Origin: an uncultured Phocaeicola sp.
Lineage (GTDB): Bacteria > Bacteroidota > Bacteroidia > Bacteroidales > Bacteroidaceae
Direction: 5' to 3'
DNA: 63,028 nucleotides
Assembly: GCA_944321015.1 (NCBI GenBank)
Contig: CALUJS010000011.1
Span: forward strand, 1-63,028
Of this stretch, positions 44,522 through 54,714 are shown one piece after another (the first letter of the stretch is position 1; each line of letters starts with the position of its first letter). The translations under genes were made by a program, and so were the position numbers. The notes beneath the pieces were generated by a model. It saw only the letters and a program-made list of their open reading frames with translations, ran no database searches and was not told the origin of the DNA.

Positions 44522-46462
44522 ATGATAAAGATAACCTTTCCTGATGGTTCCGTCCGCGAATACAATGAGGGCGTAACCGGCCTGCAAATAGCAGAAAGCA
44601 TTAGCGCACGACTGGCACAAGACGTGCTGGCATGCGGAGTTAACGGAGAAACATACGACTTGTCGCGTCCGATAAATCACGACGCAACCATTGTGTTATA
44701 CAAATGGGAAGACGAAGAAGGCAAACATGCCTTCTGGCACACCAGCGCCCACTTGCTGGCAGAAGCATTGCAAGAGCTCTATCCGGGCATCCAGTTCGGC
44801 ATAGGCCCGGCCATTGAAAACGGATTCTACTATGACGTTGATCCGGGTGAGGCTGTCATCAAGGAATCCGACCTGCCGGCAATCGAAGCCAAAATGGCCG
44901 AACTGGCAGCCAAAAAAGAAGCATTGGTACGCCGCGACATCGCCAAAGCCGACGCCCTGAAAATGTTCGGAGAACGAGGTGAGACATACAAGTGCGAGCT
45001 GATTTCCGAGCTGGAGGACGGCCATATCACCACCTACACACAAGGCGCATTCACCGACCTCTGCCGTGGCCCGCACTTGACATCCACAGCCCCCATAAAG
45101 GCAATCAAGCTGCTGTCGGTAGCCGGTGCTTATTGGAGAGGACATGAGGACCGCAAACAGCTGACCCGCATCTACGGCATCACTTTCCCCAAAAAGAAAA
45201 TGCTCGATGAATATCTGGCCATGCTCGAAGAAGCCAAGAAACGCGACCACCGCAAGCTCGGCAAGGAGATGGAACTGTTCATGTTCTCCGACGTGGTAGG
45301 CAAAGGACTGCCCATGTGGTTGCCCAAAGGCACGGCCTTACGCATCCGCCTGCAAGAATTCTTACGCCGCATCCAGTCACGCTACGACTATCAGGAAGTA
45401 ATGTGTCCGCCCATCGGCAACAAGTTGCTTTATGTCACTTCCGGACACTATGCGAAATACGGCAAGGACTCTTTCCAGCCCATCCATACGCCGGAAGAAG
45501 GAGAAGAGTACTTCCTCAAGCCCATGAACTGCCCCCATCACTGCATGATATACAAGAACACGCCCCACTCGTACAAAGACCTTCCGTTGCGCATTGCCGA
45601 ATTTGGAACGGTTTGCCGTTACGAACAAAGCGGCGAACTTCACGGATTGACCCGTGTACGCAGCTTCACACAGGACGACGCTCACATCTTCTGCCGTCCG
45701 GACCAGGTGAAAGACGAGTTCCTCCGCGTGATGGACATCATTTCCATCGTATTCAAGTCGATGAACTTTGAGAACTTCGAGGCCCAAATCTCATTACGTG
45801 ACAAAGAGAACCGCGAAAAGTACATCGGAAGCGACGAGAATTGGGAAAAGGCAGAACAAGCCATCGTGGAAGCCTGCCAAGAAAAAGGGCTCCCCGCCAA
45901 AATCGAATACGGTGAAGCCGCGTTCTACGGCCCCAAACTCGACTTCATGGTGAAAGACGCCATCGGTCGCCGTTGGCAGCTGGGCACAATACAAGTCGAC
46001 TACAACCTTCCGGAACGTTTCCAGCTGGAATACATGGGCTCCGACAACCAAAAGCATCGTCCGGTCATGATACACCGCGCTCCTTTCGGTTCAATGGAAC
46101 GCTTTGTTGCCGTATTGATAGAGCATACGGCCGGAAAGTTCCCCTTGTGGCTAACCCCCGACCAAGTTGCCATCCTGCCCATCTCTGAAAAGTTCAACGA
46201 CTACGCAGAACAGGTAAAAGCATACCTCAAGCAACACGACATTCGTGCCCTAGTTGATGATCGCAACGAAAAGATTGGCCGCAAGATTCGCGACAACGAA
46301 ATGAAACGCATCCCTTACATGCTGATTGTTGGCGAAAAAGAGATGGAAAATGGCGAAGTCTCTGTCCGCAAACAAGGCGAAGGCGATAAAGGAACCATGA
46401 AATATGAAGAATTTGCCAAAATTTTGAACGAAGAAGTTCAGGATATGGTAAATAAGTACTAA
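44522..46462 (+). CDS. thrS: Threonyl-tRNA synthetase
   Basis: A 646-residue class II synthetase. TGS domain (1-62), the editing domain with [17 protein letters not shown] and [10 protein letters not shown], catalytic core with [15 protein letters not shown] (zinc Cys) and [20 protein letters not shown], and the anticodon-binding C-terminus. It begins the thrS-infC-rpmI-rplT block. Confidence 0.97.
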   Translation: MIKITFPDGSVREYNEGVTGLQIAESISARLAQDVLACGVNGETYDLSRPINHDATIVLYKWEDEEGKHAFWHTSAHLLAEALQELYPGIQFGIGPAIENGFYYDVDPGEAVIKESDLPAIEAKMAELAAKKEALVRRDIAKADALKMFGERGETYKCELISELEDGHITTYTQGAFTDLCRGPHLTSTAPIKAIKLLSVAGAYWRGHEDRKQLTRIYGITFPKKKMLDEYLAMLEEAKKRDHRKLGKEMELFMFSDVVGKGLPMWLPKGTALRIRLQEFLRRIQSRYDYQEVMCPPIGNKLLYVTSGHYAKYGKDSFQPIHTPEEGEEYFLKPMNCPHHCMIYKNTPHSYKDLPLRIAEFGTVCRYEQSGELHGLTRVRSFTQDDAHIFCRPDQVKDEFLRVMDIISIVFKSMNFENFEAQISLRDKENREKYIGSDENWEKAEQAIVEACQEKGLPAKIEYGEAAFYGPKLDFMVKDAIGRRWQLGTIQVDYNLPERFQLEYMGSDNQKHRPVMIHRAPFGSMERFVAVLIEHTAGKFPLWLTPDQVAILPISEKFNDYAEQVKAYLKQHDIRALVDDRNEKIGRKIRDNEMKRIPYMLIVGEKEMENGEVSVRKQGEGDKGTMKYEEFAKILNEEVQDMVNKY

Positions 46463-46472
46463 ATTTGCAGCC

Positions 46473-46520
46473 GTTTGCAAGAGTCAGCCACCATGAAATA
46501 AACGGTTGGCTCTTGCAAAC
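46473..46520 (+). other. Long hairpin between thrS and infC
   Basis: 46473-46489 pairs with 46504-46520 in a 17-bp stem with two wobble pairs (GTTTGCAAGAG at the base). The following bases are ACAAAAAC, without a T tract, so it could be processed or regulatory rather than a terminator. Confidence 0.55.
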
Positions 46521-46578
46521 ACAAAAACAAAACCATAATCAATAATTAAGAACAAGCAGGAAGAAGACAATTTTTTGA

Positions 46579-47160
46579 ATGAAAAATGACAATTTGAAAG
46601 GGCAACACCGAATCAACGAGCAGATTCGTGCCAAAGAAGTCCGCATCGTGGGAGACAACATCGAATCGGCCGTGTATCCAATCGCACAAGCATTAAAAAT
46701 GGCAGAGGAACACGAATGTGATTTAGTTGAAATTTCACCCAATGCAGCGCCACCTGTTTGTCGCTTAATCGATTATTCCAAGTTTCTTTACCAGTTAAAG
46801 AAACGCCAGAAGGAACAAAAAGCCAAGCAGGTTAAAGTAAACGTGAAGGAAATCCGTTTCGGACCTCAAACCGACGATCACGATTACAACTTCAAACTGA
46901 AACATGCCATCGGCTTCCTACAAGACGGAGACAAAGTAAAAGCCTACGTTTTCTTCAAAGGACGTTCCATCTTATTCAAAGAACAAGGCGAAGTATTGCT
47001 TTTGCGTTTTGCCAACGACTTGGAAGAATATGCAAAGGTTGAACAAATGCCATTGCTTGAAGGCAAGCGAATGACAATCTCATTGGCCCCGAAAAAGCCC
47101 GGCTCGGCTAAAAAAGCCCCCAAGCAAACCGCCACGGCCGAAACAACAAAGGACGAATAA
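46579..47160 (+). CDS. infC: Translation initiation factor IF-3
   Basis: A 193-residue IF-3. The N domain has [16 protein letters not shown] and the C domain has [21 protein letters not shown] Lys/Ala-rich tail extends beyond the usual end. Here the start codon is ATG, not the rare ATT used in E. coli. Confidence 0.97.
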   Translation: MKNDNLKGQHRINEQIRAKEVRIVGDNIESAVYPIAQALKMAEEHECDLVEISPNAAPPVCRLIDYSKFLYQLKKRQKEQKAKQVKVNVKEIRFGPQTDDHDYNFKLKHAIGFLQDGDKVKAYVFFKGRSILFKEQGEVLLLRFANDLEEYAKVEQMPLLEGKRMTISLAPKKPGSAKKAPKQTATAETTKDE

Positions 47161-47227
47161 AAACACGTGCGTAGCGCCATTGGTATAGTGCGCTGCCACA
47201 TTTATTAATAATTTAAAACTTAATAAA

Positions 47228-47425
47228 ATGCCAAAGGTAAAAACTAATTCCGGTTCTAAAAAAAGATTCACTCTTACCGGAACAGGAAAAATTAAGAGAA
47301 AACATGCTTATCACAGTCACATCCTGACTAAGAAGACCAAAAAGCAAAAGAGAAACTTGGTACATGTTGATTTGGTGCACAAAGCAAACATGGACTCAGT
47401 AAAATCACTTTTAGCAATGAAGTAA
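47228..47425 (+). CDS. rpmI: 50S ribosomal protein L35
   Basis: A 65-residue basic protein that opens [20 protein letters not shown], with the usual length and composition. It sits between infC and rplT. Confidence 0.97.
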   Translation: MPKVKTNSGSKKRFTLTGTGKIKRKHAYHSHILTKKTKKQKRNLVHVDLVHKANMDSVKSLLAMK

Positions 47426-47532
47426 AGTCTTCAAAAGCGTAAAATTCATCTTTTCAACAACCGAATGCATTAGCCCGAAGTTCGCATGTTTCAGAAAAAC
47501 GCGACGCTAACATTCAAAAAACAATTAAAACT

Positions 47533-47883
47533 ATGCCAAGATCAGTAAATCACGTTGCTTCAAGAGCAAAAAGAAAGAAAATTTTAGGTCTTACCAAAGG
47601 CTATTTTGGTGCCAGAAAAAATGTATGGACAGTAGCCAAGAACACATGGGAAAAAGGTCTGACTTATGCATACCGTGACCGCAAGACCAAAAAGCGCAAC
47701 TTCCGCGCATTGTGGATTCAACGTATCAATGCAGCCGCCCGTTTGGAAGGAATGTCCTACTCCAAATTGATGGGAGCACTCCACAAGGCCGGTATCGAAA
47801 TCAACCGTAAGGTGTTGGCCGACTTAGCGATGAATCACCCTGAAGCATTCAAAGCCGTCGTTGCCAGAGCAAAAAATGCATAA
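47533..47883 (+). CDS. rplT: 50S ribosomal protein L20
   Basis: A 116-residue L20 that opens [20 protein letters not shown] and continues with [20 protein letters not shown]. In other bacteria L20 represses its own operon by binding leader RNA. The 107-nt gap before it shows no stem I can identify. Confidence 0.97.
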   Translation: MPRSVNHVASRAKRKKILGLTKGYFGARKNVWTVAKNTWEKGLTYAYRDRKTKKRNFRALWIQRINAAARLEGMSYSKLMGALHKAGIEINRKVLADLAMNHPEAFKAVVARAKNA

Positions 47884-47912
47884 CTAAGCATTTCATCAAA
47901 AGAAACCAGAAA

Positions 47913-47947
47913 AGAGCATGCCCAAATCCAGGCATGCTCTTTTTTTG
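47913..47947 (+). terminator. Terminator of the thrS-rplT block
   Basis: AGAGCATGCC at 47913-47922 pairs with 47931-47940 over an 8-nt loop, followed by a run of six T. Confidence 0.88.
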
Positions 47948-48019
47948 CTCCCGGCCGCCCTCACATTCCAAAGAAAGTCCAAGAAAAAACGTACCGCATC
48001 AATTCAATTTCCTCAAGAA

Positions 48020-48107
48020 AACACCGGCAAGCCTGAACATGCACGCTCCCGAGCCACCATATTTCCGCCCGCAAGCGCCCATACCCCGAGTCACGAGCGT
48101 CCATATC
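48020..48107. repeat. 22-bp dyad tandem array, site 6 (3 good units plus 1 degenerate)
   Basis: CATATT at 48058, CATACC at 48080 and CATATC at 48102 are 22 bp apart. A weaker unit ending AACATG precedes them. It lies about 70 bp beyond the terminator of rplT. Confidence 0.8.
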
Positions 48108-48395
48108 AGCCATCTGACAAAGACCGGCGCCACCAATCTAACGGATAAATATTTTTCTTAAGCCGCAATCACAAAGACAACAACCCCAACGGGCAACCCC
48201 GACATTATTGTATTTTACCTATTGTTCATTCCGGAGAAGGCGCAACACATAGTAGTTTATTATCAAGCCATAACCCAAACCACGCACGACCTTTGACCTT
48301 AAGCTTATTATAAAAAACGCGGTATCGGCAAGAGAGCTGAAAATGTTTTTTTGATTAAAAGATGTGAATTAGATTATCTATCTCCTAGAATTTAT

Positions 48396-48403
48396 TATTT
48401 TTG
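48396..48403 (+). promoter_or_regulatory. -7 element (TATTTTTG) of the exbB operon
   Basis: A perfect match about 210 nt before the ATG at 48613, leaving a long 5' leader. Confidence 0.5.
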
Positions 48404-48612
48404 TTGTCGCAAATTTTGCAAGTATTCATTTCACATAAATGGGAAATTGTAACCACTTTCTGTTTAGAGCGGTTATTATTAAAGACGAGGTCCTATTTTA
48501 ATGATGAATAGTTATCAGAAAGATGTGAAACGATTCGGGCAAAGACGCAAGACCAAGAAGAAACAAATATTTATAAACCAAACAAATACTTTAAAAACTA
48601 AAAAACTTTATT

Positions 48613-49419
48613 ATGGAAACAACTAAGAAAAAATCTACAAAGATTTGGGGTATCAAAAATGCTGGTATAGTAATTATCTGCTGTTTCATCGTAGCGGTAT
48701 GTATCTTCCAGTTCTTCTTGGGCGACGGTTCGAACTTTGTCAACAACGACCCGAACAACCACCCGGTTAACTTGCTCGGTACAGTATATAAAGGTGGTGT
48801 GATTGTGCCTGTAATCCAGACCCTGCTTTTAACCGTTATCGCATTGAGCGTTGAGCGCTATTTCGCTTTGCGTTCCGCATACGGCAGAGGCTCTTTGGTT
48901 AAATTCGTAGCAAACATCAAAGAAGCTTTGTCGGCCGGTGATTTGGAGAAAGCCCACAGCATTTGCGACAAGCAACGCGGTTCTGTAGCCAATGTCGTAA
49001 CCGCCACCTTGGTTAAATATGCAGAAGTTGAAAACAACAACAGCCTGACCAAAGAACAAAAAGTGTTGGCCATCCAAAAAGAATTGGAAGAGGCTACAGC
49101 TCTTGAAATGCCGATGATGCAACAGAACTTACCGATCATCGCAACCATTACGACTCTTGGTACTTTGTTCGGTCTGCTTGGTACAGTTGTTGGTATGATC
49201 CGTTCATTCCAGGCTCTGGGTGCCGGTGGTGGTACTGACTCCGTGGCTTTGTCAACCGGTATTTCTGAGGCATTGGTTAACACTGCATTCGGTATCTTGA
49301 CTGGTGCTTTGGCCGTTATCTCATACAACTACTACACTAACAAAATCGACAAGTTGACTTACAGCCTTGACGAAGTAGGCTTCTCTATCGTACAGACTTT
49401 TGCTGCTACCCACAAGTAA
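48613..49419 (+). CDS. ExbB/TolQ-family proton channel subunit
   Basis: A 268-residue membrane protein with an N-terminal TM (about 17-37), a second (about 65-80) and the MotA/TolQ/ExbB core (LPIIATITTLGTLFGLLGTV then IRSFQALGAGG). It uses the proton gradient to energise TonB. It heads a six-gene cluster with two ExbD-like proteins and TonB. Confidence 0.93.
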   Translation: METTKKKSTKIWGIKNAGIVIICCFIVAVCIFQFFLGDGSNFVNNDPNNHPVNLLGTVYKGGVIVPVIQTLLLTVIALSVERYFALRSAYGRGSLVKFVANIKEALSAGDLEKAHSICDKQRGSVANVVTATLVKYAEVENNNSLTKEQKVLAIQKELEEATALEMPMMQQNLPIIATITTLGTLFGLLGTVVGMIRSFQALGAGGGTDSVALSTGISEALVNTAFGILTGALAVISYNYYTNKIDKLTYSLDEVGFSIVQTFAATHK

Positions 49420-49449
49420 TTTCGGCTCACCCTCTAAATTATTTTAATT

Positions 49450-50052
49450 ATGGCTAGAGCTAAAATTAAAAAGAAAGACACGTTCATCGACATGACGGCG
49501 ATGAGTGACGTGACCGTACTGTTGCTTACTTTCTTCATGTTGACTTCAACATTCGTCAAGAAAGAGCCGGTAATGGTCTCCACTCCTGCCTCGGTGTCTG
49601 AAATCAAGATTCCGGAAACGGACATCCTTCAGATACTGGTCGATCCGGACGGCAAAATATTCATGAGCCTGGACAAGCAACAGGACATGCGTGCTGTTTT
49701 GGAAGCAGTGGGCAATGACTATGGCATTGCATTTACACCAACCGAGATACACAAATTCTCACTGGCCCCGACATTCGGAGTAGCCATTGGTAAAATGAAA
49801 CAATTCCTAGCCTTGCCTTCTGACAAACAGGACGAGATTTTGAAGAATGAGGGTATTCCGTGCGACAGCGTTGACAACCAATTCAAGGTATGGGTACGCC
49901 ATGCACGTGAGGCAAACCGTGACCTGCGCATTGCAATCAAAGCAGACCAGACCACTCCTTATTCTGTAATTAAACAAGTTATGTCATCACTTCAAGACCT
50001 TCGAGAGAATCGTTACAACCTGATTACGAACTTGAAGGAAATCGAAGATTAA
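49450..50052 (+). CDS. ExbD/TolR-family protein (first copy)
   Basis: A 200-residue protein with a short cytoplasmic N-terminus, one TM carrying the family aspartate (DMTAMSDVTVLLLTFFMLTS) and a periplasmic domain larger than in E. coli ExbD. Together with the ExbB-type channel it forms the energiser. It is followed by a second copy 11 bases on. Confidence 0.93.
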   Translation: MARAKIKKKDTFIDMTAMSDVTVLLLTFFMLTSTFVKKEPVMVSTPASVSEIKIPETDILQILVDPDGKIFMSLDKQQDMRAVLEAVGNDYGIAFTPTEIHKFSLAPTFGVAIGKMKQFLALPSDKQDEILKNEGIPCDSVDNQFKVWVRHAREANRDLRIAIKADQTTPYSVIKQVMSSLQDLRENRYNLITNLKEIED

Positions 50053-50063
50053 AACTGGTTAAT

Positions 50064-50717
50064 ATGGCAGAAGTACAACAAGGTGCAAATGAGAAAAGAG
50101 GTAAGAGCAAACAGAAGAAAATGAATGTCCGCGTGGACTTCACGCCTATGGTGGACATGAACATGTTGCTGATTACCTTCTTCATGCTGTGTACTACGAT
50201 GAGCAAGCCTCAGACAATGGAAATCAGTATGCCTGCAAAAGAAGACCTGACCGATGACCAAAAGTCAAAAGTCAAAGCTTCGGAGGCTATCACATTGTTG
50301 CTGGCTGGTGATGACCGCATATTCTACTATGAAGGACAACCCAACTACGAGGACTATACTTCATTGAAGCAAAGCTCCTACAATGCGGACGGACTGCGAG
50401 CCATGCTGCTCAAAAGAAACGCCGCAGCTGTAAACGAAGTACGCAGACTGAAGCAAGACAAGATTGATTTGAAAATATCAGAAGAGGAATATAAGGAGAA
50501 GCTGAGCGACATCAAAGGCGGAAAGAATACTCCGACCGTCATCATCAAAGCCACAGATGACGCTTCTTATAAGAATCTGATCGATGCTCTCGACGAAATG
50601 CAGATATGCAATATTGGTAAGTATGTGATTACGGATATTACCGAAGGCGACGAGTTCCTTATCAAGAACTTTGACGCAAAAGGTACTTTGGTGAGTGATG
50701 CCGCTGCACAACAATAA
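50064..50717 (+). CDS. ExbD/TolR-family protein (second copy)
   Basis: A 217-residue paralogue of the preceding gene with a TM and aspartate in VDFTPMVDMNMLLITFFMLC. Its periplasmic part is longer and differs strongly, so the two copies are not simple duplicates. They may form a heteromer or work with different partners. Confidence 0.93.
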   Translation: MAEVQQGANEKRGKSKQKKMNVRVDFTPMVDMNMLLITFFMLCTTMSKPQTMEISMPAKEDLTDDQKSKVKASEAITLLLAGDDRIFYYEGQPNYEDYTSLKQSSYNADGLRAMLLKRNAAAVNEVRRLKQDKIDLKISEEEYKEKLSDIKGGKNTPTVIIKATDDASYKNLIDALDEMQICNIGKYVITDITEGDEFLIKNFDAKGTLVSDAAAQQ

Positions 50718-50745
50718 ATGAATCACACCTAAACAATGAAATGAT

Positions 50746-51567
50746 ATGGCAAAAATAGATTTGACTTCTTTACAATGGTGTGATCTTGTTTTTGGAGACA
50801 AGAACAAAGCCTATGGCGCATACAAAATGCGTGCAGACTCTCCAAAACGTCACACACGGGCAATGATTATCGTAGTCGTTGTCGTGGCAATCGCATGTGC
50901 TCTCCCGACGTTGATTGAACTGGCTACGCCCGAACAGACAGTCGACGAAGCTATGGTCGAAGTAACAGAGTTCGCCAAGCTGGAAGAACCGGAGGTTAAG
51001 CAGAAAGAGTTTGTGAAGCCTGTAGAGGCCACACCTCCTCCTCCCGCACTGAAGAGTACGATTAAGTTTACGGCGCCGGTCATCAAGAAGGACGAAGAAG
51101 TGCCCGATGAAGACCAGATGAAGAGCCAGGATGAACTGAATGCAACCAAGACCAGCATCTCCATTGCTGACGTGAAAGGTAACGACGAAGAACACGGTGC
51201 GGATATTGCCGACCTGAAACAAGTCGTTGTCCAAGCCAAGGAAGAACCGGAAGAAGTATTCGACATGGTAGAACAGATGCCGACCTTCCCCGGTGGAGAC
51301 CAGGCCTTGATGGCTTATATCGGTAAGAACCTCCGTTATCCGGCCATCGCTCAAGAGAATGGTATCCAAGGACGAGTTATTTGTCAGTTCGTCGTTGGTA
51401 GAGACGGCCAAGTGCGCGACGTAGTCGTTGTGCGCAAACTGGACCCCTCCTGCGACAAGGAAGCTGTTCGCGTATTGAGCGGAATGCCGAAATGGATTCC
51501 CGGTAAACAAAACGGTAAAGCTGTGTCCGTAAAATACACAGTGCCTATTGTGTTTAGATTACAATAA
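50746..51567 (+). CDS. tonB: TonB-family energy transducer
   Basis: A 273-residue protein with an N-terminal stretch resembling TonB-like proteins (CDLVFGDKNKAYGAYKMR), a TM (about 44-62) and a Pro/Glu-rich linker (KPVEATPPPPA). The C-terminal TonB domain has GRVICQFVVGRDGQVRDVVV and KWIPGKQNGKAVSVKYTVPI. It should contact TonB boxes of transporters such as the SusC protein in this window. Its last base overlaps the next start. Confidence 0.92.
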   Translation: MAKIDLTSLQWCDLVFGDKNKAYGAYKMRADSPKRHTRAMIIVVVVVAIACALPTLIELATPEQTVDEAMVEVTEFAKLEEPEVKQKEFVKPVEATPPPPALKSTIKFTAPVIKKDEEVPDEDQMKSQDELNATKTSISIADVKGNDEEHGADIADLKQVVVQAKEEPEEVFDMVEQMPTFPGGDQALMAYIGKNLRYPAIAQENGIQGRVICQFVVGRDGQVRDVVVVRKLDPSCDKEAVRVLSGMPKWIPGKQNGKAVSVKYTVPIVFRLQ

Positions 51568-52520
51568 TGAGAATTCATCAAAAATACTTATTATTGAGCG
51601 CTATGTTTTTGGGTTTGTTGGCATCTTGCCAACCTAAACCCAAAGACGGGCGCACAGATACCTTCAATACAGGTTCCATCTTCATCACGGCTGATGAAAG
51701 CTTCAGACCCATTATCCAAGAAGAGATTGACGTATTTGAAGGTTTGACTCCGGCCGCTACCATCAATCCTATTTACACAACAGAGGTAGAGGCAATCAAT
51801 CTATTACTTAAAGACAGCGTGCGTTTGGCCATTGCTACGCGCACATTCACTCCACAGGAACTACAGTCATTCCACAGCCGCAACTTCATGCCAAGATCCA
51901 TCAAAGTGGCAGTGGACGGATTGGCATTGATTGTCAACAAGCAAAATCCGGATACACTGATTTCGGTAAAAGACATACGACGTATCCTGACGGGAGAAAC
52001 CCAACGATGGAAAGACATCTACCCATCATCGAAACTGGAAGATATTTATCTGGTGTTCGACAACCAGAACTCAAGCACCGTGCGTTATGCCGTCGACTCC
52101 ATTTGCAACGGCAAGCCCTTGGACAACAAGAAGGTTTACGCATTGGAAAACAACATGGAAGTCATTGACTTTGTAGCCAAGACTCCCGAAGCTATTGGTG
52201 TCGTGGGCGTAAACTGGCTGACCAATCGCAGCGATTCCACACGCCTTTCGTTCCGCGATGAAATCCGAGTCATGTCAGTTTCTGCTGACGACGAAGCGCG
52301 CGCCGACAACTCCTATAAGCCCTATCAGTATTATCTTTACTATGACAACTATCCATTGGCACGGCCAATTTACATATTGCTGAACGACCCGCGCAACGGC
52401 TTATCATGGGGCTTCTCCAACTTCATGCAAGGCGACCGCGGACAGCGAATCATTCTGAAAGCAGGACTGTTGCCGGAAATCCTCCGCAGCTACATTTCCA
52501 TCAACGTAAATGAAGAATAA
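51567..52520 (+). CDS. PstS-like substrate-binding lipoprotein
   Basis: A 317-residue protein with a lipobox (LLASC, Cys at residue 21) and a periplasmic-binding fold of the phosphate-binding (PBP-like) type: SIFITADESFRPIIQEEIDV, then LAIATRTFTPQEL. The C-terminal region has SWGFSNFMQGDRGQRIILKA. There is no ABC transporter gene around it. Its stop-start coupling to tonB (TAATG-like overlap at 51567) suggests a role with TonB rather than phosphate uptake. Ligand unknown. Confidence 0.85.
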   Translation: MRIHQKYLLLSAMFLGLLASCQPKPKDGRTDTFNTGSIFITADESFRPIIQEEIDVFEGLTPAATINPIYTTEVEAINLLLKDSVRLAIATRTFTPQELQSFHSRNFMPRSIKVAVDGLALIVNKQNPDTLISVKDIRRILTGETQRWKDIYPSSKLEDIYLVFDNQNSSTVRYAVDSICNGKPLDNKKVYALENNMEVIDFVAKTPEAIGVVGVNWLTNRSDSTRLSFRDEIRVMSVSADDEARADNSYKPYQYYLYYDNYPLARPIYILLNDPRNGLSWGFSNFMQGDRGQRIILKAGLLPEILRSYISINVNEE

Positions 52521-52544
52521 AAACTAAAATTATTCAAGAACTAT

Positions 52545-54005
52545 ATGAAAAGACTTAATCTACTTTTATTAGGAGCCTGCGTAGCAGTAAGCTCACTTTA
52601 TGCACAGTCAGAAGACTGGAAAGCCGGTGTTGCAAAAGTTAAGGATTTAATCAAATCGAATCCTGAGATGGCTGAAGAGCAAGCCGACGATTTACTTAAA
52701 GGCAAAAATAAAAAGAATTTGGATTTGGTATTGGCCATCGGTCGCGCCTATCTGGACGCAGACAAATTGGAACAAGCTGACGACTATGTTAAAATGGCCA
52801 AGAAAGCACTTCCCAAGAATGCAGAAGCCGGAAGCAATACCGAAGCTGCCACAGTTTCGCTGTTTGAAGGCGACATTGCCGTTGCCCGCAAAGATCCGGG
52901 TACGGCCAGCCAGCGTTATGAAGAGGCTATCTACTTCGACGCCAACTGTAAGGAAGCCTATCTAAAATATGCCGACATCTACAAAGCCGCCAATCCCAAC
53001 TTGGCAACCAGCAAGTTGGAGGAACTGAGAGCCATCGATCCGCAAGCCGTAGACGTTGACCGTAAACTAGCTGAGATTTATTCTTCAGCCGGACAAATGG
53101 ATAAGGCTGCAGAGGCATATTCCCGTTTTGCTGAAGGCGACCAAGCCACTGAAAAAGATTTAGTGAATTACTCTTTTGCCTTGTTCTTGAATCATGACTT
53201 CAACAAGTCGTTGGACGTAGCTAACCTCGGACTGCAGAAGAATCCCCAACACGCCGTGTTCAACCGTCTGCGCATGTACAACTTCATCGACTTGAAGAAC
53301 TACGAGGAAGCCAAAACGGCAGCCGACGCTTTCTTCAGCGCATGCAAGGAAGAAGACCTGACCTACTTGGATTACCTCTATCACGGCACACTGCTGGAAG
53401 CGTTGAAGATGTACGACGAGGCAGCCGTTTCCCTGGAGAAAGCATATGAAATGAACAAAGAACGCAACGAGGTGCTCAAACTGCTCTCTTCGAGCTACGA
53501 AGGCGCAGAAAAATACCCTGAAGCCATCGCTGCATTCAACAAATACGTAGAGACATTGCCGGAAGAGGAAAGAACTCCGGACTTGACTTTCGAAATTGGC
53601 CGACTCTACTATGCCGAAGGAACCACGACCGATACCATCAACTACACACCGGAAGTGAAGAAAGAGGCTCTGTTGCATGCCGACTCCGCGTTTGCCAAAC
53701 TGGCTGAACTTGTACCCGACAACTATCTGGGCAACTTCTGGCGCGCACGCACCAACTCGGCACTCGACCCCGAAACGACCGAAGGATTGGCCAAACCCTA
53801 TTACGAACAAGTAGCAGCCATGCTGGCGGAAAAAGCCAAAGCCGAACCGCGCTACAACCGCACTATCATCGAATGCTACCGTTACTTGGGTTACTATTAC
53901 CTCGTAACTGAAGACTACGAAAAATCAAAAGAATACTGGAACCTGATTTTGACTATTGACCCTGAAGATGCAACCGCTACAAAAGCATTGGAAGGTCTTA
54001 AATAG
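52545..54005 (+). CDS. Secreted TPR protein of the TonB operon
   Basis: A 486-residue protein with a signal peptide (about 1-20, ending LYAQ). TPR-like repeats run through the whole length (ALPKNAEAGS, YLDADKLEQADDYVKMAKKA, LEKAYEMNKERNEVLKLLSS). Last gene of the exbB cluster, 24 bases after the PstS-like gene. A periplasmic scaffold is likely. No enzymatic motif is visible. Confidence 0.88.
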   Translation: MKRLNLLLLGACVAVSSLYAQSEDWKAGVAKVKDLIKSNPEMAEEQADDLLKGKNKKNLDLVLAIGRAYLDADKLEQADDYVKMAKKALPKNAEAGSNTEAATVSLFEGDIAVARKDPGTASQRYEEAIYFDANCKEAYLKYADIYKAANPNLATSKLEELRAIDPQAVDVDRKLAEIYSSAGQMDKAAEAYSRFAEGDQATEKDLVNYSFALFLNHDFNKSLDVANLGLQKNPQHAVFNRLRMYNFIDLKNYEEAKTAADAFFSACKEEDLTYLDYLYHGTLLEALKMYDEAAVSLEKAYEMNKERNEVLKLLSSSYEGAEKYPEAIAAFNKYVETLPEEERTPDLTFEIGRLYYAEGTTTDTINYTPEVKKEALLHADSAFAKLAELVPDNYLGNFWRARTNSALDPETTEGLAKPYYEQVAAMLAEKAKAEPRYNRTIIECYRYLGYYYLVTEDYEKSKEYWNLILTIDPEDATATKALEGLK

Positions 54006-54030
54006 TGGATAATTTTAGTTGTTTACGTGT

Positions 54031-54066
54031 AAGGGAGGAGCAGGAGTGATCTTCCTCCTCCTTTTT
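54031..54066 (+). terminator. Probable terminator of the TonB operon
   Basis: 54031-54040 pairs with 54055-54064 (GGAGGAG with CTCCTCC) around a 14-nt loop, ending in a short T run. Confidence 0.6.
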
Positions 54067-54177
54067 AAATGTGTTGTCTGATTTTTTTTGAATGTTTTTT
54101 CAAAAAGTCCCTCCCTTCTGTATGATGATATATAGAAAGGAGGGATACTTTTTTCCCTCTTCTCCCGAACCCGTCCT

Positions 54178-54549
54178 ATGAAGAAATACATTTATCCGCC
54201 CTTAGGATTCCTATCGCTGACATGCGGCCTCATCGGCATATTCGTGCCCTTGCTGCCCACCACGCCTTTTCTGCTTCTGGCAGCGGCATTGTTCGTGCGC
54301 AGTTCGCCACGGGCATACGCCTGGCTGCTCGGGCACCGTTATCTGGGCCCGTACATACGACGCTTCCACGAAGAGCGCGCCATCACCCTCCGAACCAAAA
54401 TCACCGCCATCGCCCTACTGTGGCTCACTGCCCTGCATTGCTTTTTCTTCGTGCTCGACCATCCCCTGCTGAAAGCGCTGATGGCAATCGTCGCCATCGG
54501 AGTTACCATCTGCCTTTTGTCATTCAAAACGGCATCACGCAAACACTGA
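54178..54549 (+). CDS. YbaN/DUF454-family small membrane protein
   Basis: A 123-residue inner-membrane protein with the family signature GIFVPLLPTTPFLLLAAALF and a second hydrophobic pair near the C-terminus (ITAIALLWLTALHCFFF, LLKALMAIVAIGVTICLLSF). The family has no settled function. It stands alone. Confidence 0.87.
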   Translation: MKKYIYPPLGFLSLTCGLIGIFVPLLPTTPFLLLAAALFVRSSPRAYAWLLGHRYLGPYIRRFHEERAITLRTKITAIALLWLTALHCFFFVLDHPLLKALMAIVAIGVTICLLSFKTASRKH

Positions 54550-54695
54550 CACCGACGCTTCCACTCCCCACGCCACGCAAATCAAAACATGCCCTCAGAA
54601 TCATAAGAACTCCCGTTTACCCACCCGAAAAGGACAAACCATCGAAAAATCACGAATTTATCCCCTCGCATTACACCTACTACGAAAAAAATCTC

Positions 54696-54703
54696 TACCT
54701 TTG
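54696..54703 (+). promoter_or_regulatory. -7 element (TACCTTTG) of the lipoprotein operon
   Basis: A perfect match, about 355 nt upstream of the ATG at 55059. Confidence 0.6.
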
Positions 54704-54714
54704 CAGCACCCACG

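Larger units (their letters stand above)
47884..48612. other. 729-bp intergenic region
   Basis: Between rplT and the exbB-like gene. It holds the rplT terminator (47913-47947), the 22-bp array (48020-48107), about 280 bp with no recognised feature, the exbB promoter (48396-48403) and a leader of about 200 nt. I see no convincing gene in it. Confidence 0.6.
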
